Source: CAYNST01 sp964434105 (GTDB lineage Bacteria > Pseudomonadota > Gammaproteobacteria > Pseudomonadales > Cellvibrionaceae). From it: a stretch of 35,492 bases of DNA. The stretch is from NCBI GenBank assembly GCA_964434105.1, contig CAYSTJ010000047.1:1-35492 (forward strand). Reading direction: 5' to 3'. The translations under genes were made by a program, and so were the position numbers. Every line of letters begins with the position of its first letter. Within the stretch, counting starts at the first letter, position 1. The notes under the pieces were generated by a model that was given only the letters and a program-made list of their open reading frames with translations, was not told the origin of the DNA and ran no database searches. Positions 7,624 to 14,316 of this stretch are shown one piece after another.

Positions 7624-8121
7624 TTATTGCGCGAGCAGTTTTCGAATCTGCTTGCGATAGTCCTGCTCTTCACCGGGGCGGTAGCCGCGATGCAGGTGCG
7701 CGATGTTACCTTTTTTATCAATAAAATAGCTGGAAGGCATGGCGGTATTCTTATAGAGGTCCGCAACCTTGCCGCCCGCGTCGTGCAGAATCGGGAAGGT
7801 GACCGGGGTTTTCTTCAGGAAGGCCTGGGCGGCGCTGGTCTGTTCGTCCAGATTGATGCCCAGCAGCGTGAAACCGGCCTTATGGTAGTCGTCATGGATT
7901 TTGTTCAGGAGCGGCATCTCCTGTCGGCAGGGGCCGCACCAGGACGCCCAGAAGTTTATCATGACCACCTGCCCTTTAAGGTCTGCCAGGCGCACGCTTT
8001 CACCGGTCAGGGTTTTCAATGTAAAATCCGGGGCGGGTACGGGGCCGTCAGCCGGTTTTTTGCTGGCGTGGGCACTTATCGAAAGCAGCGCAACCAGCGC
8101 CAGTCCTATCAGTCGTTTCAT
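7624..8121 (-). CDS. TlpA-like periplasmic thioredoxin
   Basis: A 165-aa exported thiol-disulfide oxidoreductase of the AhpC/TSA-Redoxin (TlpA/ResA) type. Signal peptide residues 1-19, DFTLKTLTGESVRLADLKG as the family entry, active site WCGPC at 61-65 (WASWCGPCRQEMP), cis-Pro in MPSSYFID at about 129. Such proteins keep haem-binding or metal-binding cysteines reduced in the periplasm. The start is ATG 8121 with TGGAG upstream, not the upstream in-frame ATG at 8154. It precedes the DUF4266 and DUF3570 genes; in many genomes this trio is followed by an ApbE-type FMN transferase, which is absent here. Likely partners are the DUF4266 tail cysteines or the c-type haem proteins of the cluster (inference). 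Confidence 0.93.
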   Translation of the reverse strand: MKRLIGLALVALLSISAHASKKPADGPVPAPDFTLKTLTGESVRLADLKGQVVMINFWASWCGPCRQEMPLLNKIHDDYHKAGFTLLGINLDEQTSAAQAFLKKTPVTFPILHDAGGKVADLYKNTAMPSSYFIDKKGNIAHLHRGYRPGEEQDYRKQIRKLLAQ

Positions 8122-8188
8122 TTTTAAACTCCAGTACGTCGTTTTTGAGGTCAAAAGACCGCGATACGGTTCACGATTCCGGGCCGGT

Positions 8189-8833
8189 CTAGAAAAATAC
8201 CGACAGACCGATGTGAGTCTCCAGATTCTGGACTTCTTTCTCCTCGCCGAACAGGGAATGGGTCAGTACGTGGTTTCTGACGTCCATACGCAGTGAGATC
8301 CAGTCGGTTACAAACAGCCGAAAGCCGCCACCAAACATATAGGTAAAGTGTTCGTCGCCGCCAAACAGCGTATTGCCGCCGCCGCCCACCAGGTATAAAT
8401 GGTGGTGGAATGCCCGGCGGTACAGGTGCGTTTCGCCGGGAAACAGATTGACGCCCAGTGCCAGGTCGTAATAGGTCAGCTTGCGTTCATTTTCGGAGAG
8501 TATAGGCGCGATATCACCACTGAACTGTTCGTAACTGGTCGCCAGCATTTTCGCGGTGCCGCCGGACAGTTCAAAAAATACATCTTCGGTGACATGCAAA
8601 GCCATGCGCGCGCCATAGACGTCGTTGCTGCCAAAATCCTCGATGCTCATGATGCCGGCAAATACGCCGAATTCAAAAATCTCCGAATCGATTTTTCGTT
8701 CTTTCAGTTCGCGACGCTCCAGGTCCGGATTGATTATTTCCTCAAGTACGCCACCCTCCTCATAGGCCATGACGGGGGAGCAGGGCAGCGCCAGTATCAC
8801 ACCTAAAAGAATACGCTGAAACCAGCTTTCCAT
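8189..8833 (-). CDS. Outer-membrane beta-barrel protein (OMP_myx_plus-like)
   Basis: A 214-aa protein with signal peptide (cleavage near VMA-YEEGG) and a charged linker (LERRELKERKIDSEIFEFGVFAGIMSIEDFGSNDVYGARMALHVTED) that then becomes an eight-strand-like barrel ending LSVFF. This layout resembles the outer-membrane beta-barrel domain family first defined from Myxococcus and relatives (TIGR04565 type); the assignment is from pattern memory, not a search. Its start overlaps the end of the upstream SH3-barrel gene by 31 bp, so the two are probably translated together and may act as a pair. Function unknown. Confidence 0.82.
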   Translation of the reverse strand: MESWFQRILLGVILALPCSPVMAYEEGGVLEEIINPDLERRELKERKIDSEIFEFGVFAGIMSIEDFGSNDVYGARMALHVTEDVFFELSGGTAKMLATSYEQFSGDIAPILSENERKLTYYDLALGVNLFPGETHLYRRAFHHHLYLVGGGGNTLFGGDEHFTYMFGGGFRLFVTDWISLRMDVRNHVLTHSLFGEEKEVQNLETHIGLSVFF

Positions 8834-9576
8834 TCTTCGACCTCTTCATTATTGTCGCGTGTAGTCAGGATAGTATGTTGGTTGTACTCGATCCGTGCCA
8901 CCAACCGGTGTGACAGATAGATCATCAGGCCACCCCCTACCGTAAAAGTGGTATCCTCGGTGTCTTCCGCCTGAACCAGCTCGGTGTCCGGTGACGTCTG
9001 GATGACCCCGCCGCCCAGGGTAAAAAACGGCGAGAAGCGCCAATGAGGAAAAGCCTGGTGTACCAGCATGCCGCTGCCGAGCTTGATAGTGGAAAATTCA
9101 CCAAAGGCGTGGGTGAACCGGAGTTCGGACGACAGGTTCGGTGTAAACCGATACCCTGTGTACACGGTATAGGCCAGCGCACCGTCCAGCTGGCCCAGCA
9201 TCAAACCCAGGTGTAGTGGGTATTTGTTGTCGCTCCAGGTCGGCGTGGAAAAATCCAGCAGGTACCCGTCCTGGTCGTAAATGCGGTACAGGTCCTTTCG
9301 TCGTACCCAGCCCTGCTTGCCATCCTGTGTTTCAACCTTGTACCAGTCATTGCGCTTTTTGAAGATGCGCATCTGTTCGTGCTTTTCGAGGGCATGAAAG
9401 CGCGGAAAGCCGCGTCCCGGTTGTACATACAGTTCCACATAGGGTGAACCGACCACCACCACTTCGCCTTTATCGCTGCTCCACGGCGGCGTGGCAACAT
9501 CGGCCGCTGCTGGCGATGCCGCCAGAATCCACAGCACAGCCAGCGCCGACAGATGAAAGGCTTTTAAATTTATCAC
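8803..9576 (-). CDS. SH3-domain plus outer-membrane barrel protein
   Basis: A 257-aa protein. Signal peptide ends near AAA-DVATPPW; residues about 35-100 form a bacterial SH3-like domain (VVVGSPYVELYVQPGRGFPR ... DWYKVETQDGKQGWVRRKDL), and residues 110-257 form a small barrel very like that of the next gene, also ending SVFF. The SH3 part may bind peptidoglycan or a partner in the periplasm while the barrel spans the outer membrane (inference). It lies 21 bp after the HzsA-like gene and overlaps the following barrel gene by 31 bp. The two barrels look like an ancient duplication, one copy having gained or kept the SH3 domain. Confidence 0.82.
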   Translation of the reverse strand: MINLKAFHLSALAVLWILAASPAAADVATPPWSSDKGEVVVVGSPYVELYVQPGRGFPRFHALEKHEQMRIFKKRNDWYKVETQDGKQGWVRRKDLYRIYDQDGYLLDFSTPTWSDNKYPLHLGLMLGQLDGALAYTVYTGYRFTPNLSSELRFTHAFGEFSTIKLGSGMLVHQAFPHWRFSPFFTLGGGVIQTSPDTELVQAEDTEDTTFTVGGGLMIYLSHRLVARIEYNQHTILTTRDNNEEVEEWKAGFSVFF

Positions 9577-9597
9577 AGCAGCAGCAATCCCTATCGG

Positions 9598-12369
9598 TTA
9601 GTTCTGCGGAACGTCAAACGGGTTATTGTAATACTGGCCGCCTATATCCAGCCACTCGGCAATCAGCTTAAGTTCCGCTTTTGAGAGCATGTGATAATGA
9701 TCAACGGTGCGGTCCTCATTTTCGGTGATAAATGTTTCGGACACAAACCGCTCAAAGAAGTCGTCGCTGCCACCGCCAGATGTCCGTGAACCCGTCGGCG
9801 ACATGGGTACACGCTCAAGGGGAATCAATTCCTCGACGATTGCGTAGACCGGGTCGCCGTTGTCATCAAACACCGGGTCCCCATTGTCGTCAAGTGCTTG
9901 CTCACCGGTAGACACCAGCCTCACTTCATCCACCACTGCCCCGCCGTCGAGAATCTGCCGGTTATCCCGGAACAGCAGCTCGACATAGGATGTTACGAAA
10001 TTGGTGTTATCCGGCGAAATTTCGCTGGTGAGTTCGAGTTGACCGGCCGGGAGCTGCGGCTCGTCCTCGCCATTGCGCGTATGGCAGACGGTACAGGTGT
10101 TATCGATTGGCGATCCAGTCTCATCGTACTCGCGCCGGTCCGCCTCCCACAGTGGCTGGATATGCGCCAGATAATTGATGGTCGTGCGGCATTTGCTAGT
10201 CCAGCCGGCGGCATCGCATTGAGTGGGCGGGGTCCAGGCCGGTGGGGCCGGGTTCAGCGGATTGCAGTTGCTGTCGGGCGCCAGTGCCGTTTCAATATCG
10301 CTGTAGCGTAAACTGATGGCCATCTGCGGGTCGGCGGTCCAGTCGTCGGTGAACATCAGGTCCATGGTCGGTTCCCGCGGCCCCATCACCCGGGCACGGT
10401 ACTCGGCCATGGTTTCTTCAAACTCAGGGGCTACTGGGGGCGCGTCGTTTTTAGGCTGGAGTAAACGGGTGCCCGGAAACGGCTGTCCGCCAATGGCGCC
10501 GGGGTTGATGCTGGCCAGCGGGCTATCCAGTCGTCCATGGGGCATTTGGCTTGTGGGGGTGTGACAGCCGCCGCACTCACGGCTTTCGCCGGCCTTGATA
10601 TTCAGCCAGATGTCATGGCGCCGAAACGTGCGGCCACCATCGGCGTCCAGTATATCCAGGGTGAAAGGCACATCCGCCGGCACCAGAAACTTGGCGGAGC
10701 CGTCCGGTTCGATCGGCACGTAACCGAGAATGTCCCGCATAAAAGGCGCGCGACCAAAGGCGCTATTGGGTACATCGCGTACGCTGTCATCGGGTATCGG
10801 GACGTGCTTCACCAGCCGGATAAACCGGGCGCGACCCTCGCTGTCCATGGGCGTGCGCTCTGGATTGGCCATGGCCGCCAGCCCGTCCGGTGTGGTGTCG
10901 GTGCCGTCCAGATCATATACGCTGCGGATATGCAGGACGCCGAGCTCGTCCAGCACCAGACTGTCGAATTCCGGATCCCGACCGGTCGGACGGGTGGCGG
11001 GAATTGCCTGTTCAGCAAATACCACCGGATCGGTAAACATAACGCCTTCCTTTGGCACCTTCACCGGTCGCTGGGTGCCTTCGTCAATGTCATAGACCCA
11101 CAGTCCAAAGATGGGCGGTGCCTCAATTACATTTTCCGGCTGGGCGATGGTGCGCGGGCAGGGAGTAATGCTGTTATCGCGGTCAATCAGGCGGCACTGG
11201 CTCCAACTAACCAGCAAGCGGTTGGTACCATCGTTCAGCGGGAAAGTGGAGTGGTAGTAGCCGCCAGCGGATGCGGTACCGTCGCGGGTATCGACTGACT
11301 CCAGCACCAGAACCTCATGCGCCAGTCCGCCCGCTTCGGTACCATCGGTGTGGCGGCGAATGTCCATATAATTTTCGATATCAACCGCGACAATTGTACC
11401 GCCCAGATGGCGGGATTCCCGCGGCCGCAATAATACCAGCAATCGCCCATCCGGCAGTTGGTGTGGCTTATGGAACGTAGCCGCCGTCTGGCCGGTGCCA
11501 GTCTCCTGGCTGTGAAAACCATACAGCAGTTGCGGCGCGGTGCCGTCCGGGTTGACTTTATAAAGACTGAGCTGGTCGTGCCCCGCCATGGCGTCGCGCC
11601 GCAGATAGACAACTTCACCGGTGTCGAGCAGCGTCGGGTACAGGTCGTGGCTGGCATTGAACGTAATCTGTTCGATGGTCACCTCGTTGCCCGCTTCGCT
11701 GAGTACATGCAGGTTAAAGGCCTCGGTCCGGCGTGGATCATCCAGCCCGGCGTACTGGGATTTGCCCTCATCCACCAGTATGGCGCGGGTGCGCTGCTGG
11801 CGGTTGGAGGTGAACAGAATGCGGTCGTCCGGCAGGTATTGCGGGGCCAGATCGTGCCCATACTCCCGGATAGTCTCGGAAGGGATGACCTGTTCCAGCG
11901 CCTGCGTATCTATGTGATAGCGCCAGATATTCCAGGTGGGCTGGTCCGCCTCATCGGCGCCTTCGATTTCCGGCGCCCGCATCGAAAACAGCAGCTTTTT
12001 ACCGTCATAGGACACGCTCAGGTCTTTTACGTCGTAGAGCGTCTGTCCGGGTGTTCCGTCGCCGTCGGCCTCGCTGCCAAAGACGCCCGCGGTAATGATG
12101 GTTTCCGCCGCCAGCGCAGCCGCCCGCTCCTTGAAGACAAGCTGGGCGCCGGGGTGAAAGGCTGCCGGGTCCAGCACATTGTCTGGCGCGATTCCACCGT
12201 CATCCCCCACCGGTAGCGCCCGTTGCACATAGGCAATGGGATAATCCAGTACCACCGGGTCTGAACCCTGTGCCCGACCGGTGGACCGCCCGTTGCTGGT
12301 ATCACAGGCAGGCACCGCGCTCAGGATCAGCGTCAGCAGGGCAAGAGAGGAAGCTTGTCGGAAATACAT
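9598..12369 (-). CDS. HzsA-related di-haem beta-propeller lipoprotein
   Basis: A 923-aa exported protein. The signal peptide ends at Cys22 (AVPAC, lipobox-like). The N-terminal half has TolB/PD40-like propeller repeats (DVKDLSVSYDGKKLLFSMR; APQYLPDDRILFTSNRQQ; HKPHQLPDGRLLVLL). The middle (about 430-580, APPIFGLWVYDIDEG... ILGYVPIEPDGSAKFLVPADVPF) resembles the middle domain of hydrazine synthase alpha subunit. Two c-type haem motifs follow: CGGCH at 599-603 and CTVCH at 759-763. HzsA relatives occur widely outside anammox bacteria and are not known to make hydrazine; the reaction here is unknown. A DDNGDPVF/DDNGDPVY octapeptide repeat lies near the C-terminus. First gene of the leftward operon; its ribosome site (GAG) is weak. 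Confidence 0.85.
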   Translation of the reverse strand: MYFRQASSLALLTLILSAVPACDTSNGRSTGRAQGSDPVVLDYPIAYVQRALPVGDDGGIAPDNVLDPAAFHPGAQLVFKERAAALAAETIITAGVFGSEADGDGTPGQTLYDVKDLSVSYDGKKLLFSMRAPEIEGADEADQPTWNIWRYHIDTQALEQVIPSETIREYGHDLAPQYLPDDRILFTSNRQQRTRAILVDEGKSQYAGLDDPRRTEAFNLHVLSEAGNEVTIEQITFNASHDLYPTLLDTGEVVYLRRDAMAGHDQLSLYKVNPDGTAPQLLYGFHSQETGTGQTAATFHKPHQLPDGRLLVLLRPRESRHLGGTIVAVDIENYMDIRRHTDGTEAGGLAHEVLVLESVDTRDGTASAGGYYHSTFPLNDGTNRLLVSWSQCRLIDRDNSITPCPRTIAQPENVIEAPPIFGLWVYDIDEGTQRPVKVPKEGVMFTDPVVFAEQAIPATRPTGRDPEFDSLVLDELGVLHIRSVYDLDGTDTTPDGLAAMANPERTPMDSEGRARFIRLVKHVPIPDDSVRDVPNSAFGRAPFMRDILGYVPIEPDGSAKFLVPADVPFTLDILDADGGRTFRRHDIWLNIKAGESRECGGCHTPTSQMPHGRLDSPLASINPGAIGGQPFPGTRLLQPKNDAPPVAPEFEETMAEYRARVMGPREPTMDLMFTDDWTADPQMAISLRYSDIETALAPDSNCNPLNPAPPAWTPPTQCDAAGWTSKCRTTINYLAHIQPLWEADRREYDETGSPIDNTCTVCHTRNGEDEPQLPAGQLELTSEISPDNTNFVTSYVELLFRDNRQILDGGAVVDEVRLVSTGEQALDDNGDPVFDDNGDPVYAIVEELIPLERVPMSPTGSRTSGGGSDDFFERFVSETFITENEDRTVDHYHMLSKAELKLIAEWLDIGGQYYNNPFDVPQN

Positions 12370-12623
12370 ACAGCAGTCTCGTTCAATCGCTGAAAATTGT
12401 CACCCATTTGCGCGCATTAGTGACTCTTTGGGGCCAAATGTCGACGCACTCACATTCTATTTGGCGCGAAATTAATCCTGTTTCGTACTGCCTGCACGCC
12501 CTGTCCAAGTCTAGCGGTTAACAGCAAAGGCCGGCACTTTTAACGTGTGGGTGGGCCACGCTTTTTCCCTGTGCCACACCGGTCAAGGGTAATTCTGGCC
12601 CGGAAATACGTCACTGTGAGGGG

Positions 12624-12669
12624 ATAATCTTTTGTTAATGCGGCCAATTTGCGTGACGCATGTCACGCA
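12624..12669 (-). promoter_or_regulatory. CRP/FNR-type site and leftward promoter
   Basis: TGCGTGAC-GCAT-GTCACGCA (12650-12669) is a perfect 8-4-8 inverted repeat containing the CRP-family core GTGA-N6-TCAC. On the minus strand a GATTAT hexamer (plus-strand 12624-12629) is centred 33 bp from the repeat centre, the spacing of a class II activator-dependent promoter. Transcription would start near 12617, giving a leader of about 250 bases before the HzsA-like gene. The sequence match is direct; the identity of the regulator (CRP, Vfr, FNR/ANR-like) is inference. Confidence 0.5.
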
Positions 12670-12959
12670 TTCTGGCTCCATCTGCAAAAACCGCTCGTGT
12701 ACGCGCCAACTCAGCCGCCATTCAAGGTACGCAAAGTAGCATGAATTGATCCATTCTGGCTGCCGGCTTTTTCTCACTGCATGATCGCGGGCAGACTTCC
12801 GGTAGAGATGATTTATGTGATTGAAGCCGTAACTGGAACGGAATCTGCTCCCGGCCCATTTCATACGACGTTTGGGGCGCTGTGAGGCGGTCCAGTATGT
12901 GACCGTTACGGGTAGTGCGCGCCAGAGAGCGGTGTGGCATGACGGGTGTCGGCACTTTT

Positions 12960-12977
12960 AGGTCATGAACGTGACCT
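12960..12977. promoter_or_regulatory. Operator-like inverted repeat AGGTCA-N6-TGACCT
   Basis: Perfect 6-6-6 inverted repeat about 110 bp upstream of the rightward mono-haem gene. Position and symmetry suggest a dimeric regulator site; no regulator can be named. Confidence 0.4.
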
Positions 12978-13009
12978 GCTTTGCGCCGGGAGTTCTACCC
13001 ATGCCCGGA

Positions 13010-13026
13010 TATTCATCCGATGAATA
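13010..13026. promoter_or_regulatory. Operator-like palindrome TATTCATC-C-GATGAATA
   Basis: Perfect 8-1-8 palindrome about 60 bp upstream of the start of the mono-haem gene, close to where RNA polymerase would bind. It could be a repressor operator overlapping the promoter. Regulator unknown. Confidence 0.4.
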
Positions 13027-13081
13027 CGTAACCTAGTCGTTAATGTCTTTGTTGTCGCCGTAGCAGTAGATGGAAATAAAA

Positions 13082-14314
13082 ATGATGAATGTAAAAGGCC
13101 GCCTGGCGAAATGTTGTGTTGCCATACTGGGTTTGATTTTAAGTCTACTGATTTTGCCGGCACAGGCGGGGTCACTGGAGCAGGCCAAGCGAATTCACGA
13201 CAGATTGACCGGTGTTCCGCCAGCAGAAGCGGTGCTGCGGCAAATGCAGAACAGTATCGACAGTACCGGCAATGGCCTTGATGCGGCTGCCATCGCCATG
13301 GAAAACGAAAACTTCTACCGGGTGACGCTGAAAAACTGGGCGGCGCCCTGGACTAACCGTGATCAGTCGGTGTTCGTGCCGATGAACGACTATATCGCCA
13401 CCGTCATTGGCCTCATTCGCGATGACGAAGACTTTCGTACCGTATTGTATGGCGATGTCCTATACACGGCCAGTGGCGTGACGCCTGCCTATTCTTCGCA
13501 AAATAACCACCATTACGAGGCGCTGGAGAAGGGCCGGGACAGCAACGGGCAACCGTACCGCTACAAGGACCGACTGCAGTCCCAAATACAATCGCAAATG
13601 ACGGGTCTGCCGGCCGAAGCGACCGCCGGCGTGCTGACTTCCCGGGCCGCCGCCCGCGCTTTTTTTATCGCCGGCACCAACCGTGCGCAGTTGCGCTTCA
13701 CCCTGATGAATCACCTTTGCCGGGACCTGGAACAGGTACAGGACATTACCGGTATTCCCGATCGCATCCGTCAGGACGTGTCGCGCTCGCCGGGTGGTGA
13801 TGCCCGGGCATTCTTCAATGGTTGCGTGGGCTGCCACATAGGGATGGACCCGTTGGCCCAGGCCTTTGCCTATTACAACTTCGCTTACGATGCCGAAACC
13901 GACCTGACCGGCGAAAATGGTCAGCTCGTGTATCACACGACGATCCAGACCGAAACCGGTACCCGGGTCGATCCCAAATACCATATAAATAGCAGCACCT
14001 TTCCTTATGGCTATGTCACCCCGGATGATCGATGGGATAACTATTGGCGGCAGGGCATGAATGCGCAACTGGGGTGGGACCCGTCATTGCCCGGTTCGGG
14101 TAACGGTGCCCGGTCTCTGGGACAGGAGCTTGCCCACAGCCAGGCGTTTGCCGAATGCCAGGTCACCAAGGTATTCAAGGCGGTCTGCCTGCGGGAGCCG
14201 GGCGATGCGGCGGACCGCGGTCAGGTTCAATATATGACCCAGCGATTCGCATTTAATGGCTACCGGATAAAACCGGTATTTGCCGATGCGGCCGACTACT
14301 GCAAGGGGCCGTGA
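13082..14314 (+). CDS. Exported mono-haem protein, DUF1588/DUF1585-like C-terminus
   Basis: About 410 aa with a signal peptide (CCVAILGLILSLLILPAQA). One c-type haem motif, CVGCH, lies near residue 248 in the context AFFNGCVGCHIGMDPLAQAFAYYNF, which resembles the CxxCH-xxMDPLGxA signature of DUF1588 cytochromes; the end (LGQELAHSQAFAECQVTKVFKAVCLREP) resembles DUF1585. In planctomycetes and myxobacteria such cytochromes are paired with DUF1501 or DUF1552 proteins, and a DUF1501 gene is two genes downstream here. The N-terminal half (NNHHYEAL..., many Asn/Gln/His) is not recognised. In-frame starts at 13070, 13082 and 13085 are all possible; 13082 is chosen because GGA at 13072-13074 is well spaced. 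First gene of the rightward operon. Confidence 0.75.
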   Translation: MMNVKGRLAKCCVAILGLILSLLILPAQAGSLEQAKRIHDRLTGVPPAEAVLRQMQNSIDSTGNGLDAAAIAMENENFYRVTLKNWAAPWTNRDQSVFVPMNDYIATVIGLIRDDEDFRTVLYGDVLYTASGVTPAYSSQNNHHYEALEKGRDSNGQPYRYKDRLQSQIQSQMTGLPAEATAGVLTSRAAARAFFIAGTNRAQLRFTLMNHLCRDLEQVQDITGIPDRIRQDVSRSPGGDARAFFNGCVGCHIGMDPLAQAFAYYNFAYDAETDLTGENGQLVYHTTIQTETGTRVDPKYHINSSTFPYGYVTPDDRWDNYWRQGMNAQLGWDPSLPGSGNGARSLGQELAHSQAFAECQVTKVFKAVCLREPGDAADRGQVQYMTQRFAFNGYRIKPVFADAADYCKGP

Positions 14315-14316
14315 AC

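Larger units (their letters stand above)
12370..13081. other. Long divergent control region of the haem/barrel cluster
   Basis: This 712-bp non-coding stretch separates the HzsA-like gene (left) from the mono-haem gene (right). Short open frames inside it (for example 12583-12864 minus) show no signal peptide, motif or ribosome site and are not called. It contains a CRP/FNR-type inverted repeat at 12650-12669 and two operator-like palindromes at 12960-12977 and 13010-13026, annotated separately. An 11-mer, CGGCACTTTTA, occurs twice (12532-12542 and 12950-12960). Confidence 0.6.

Noticed and set aside
10537..11298. 253-codon frame opposite the HzsA-like gene, and similar long antisense frames at 16959-17687 and 31661-32788
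   Set aside because: GC-rich coding DNA leaves long open antisense frames; these lack ribosome sites, signals and recognisable domains.
12583..12864. 93-codon minus-strand frame in the long divergent region
   Set aside because: No ribosome site, no domain or signal, and it overlaps the CRP/FNR-type palindrome.
12532..12960. Direct repeat CGGCACTTTTA bounding about 400 bp, as a possible insertion
   Set aside because: There are no inverted ends or coding content inside, and an 11-mer repeat at this distance alone is weak evidence.
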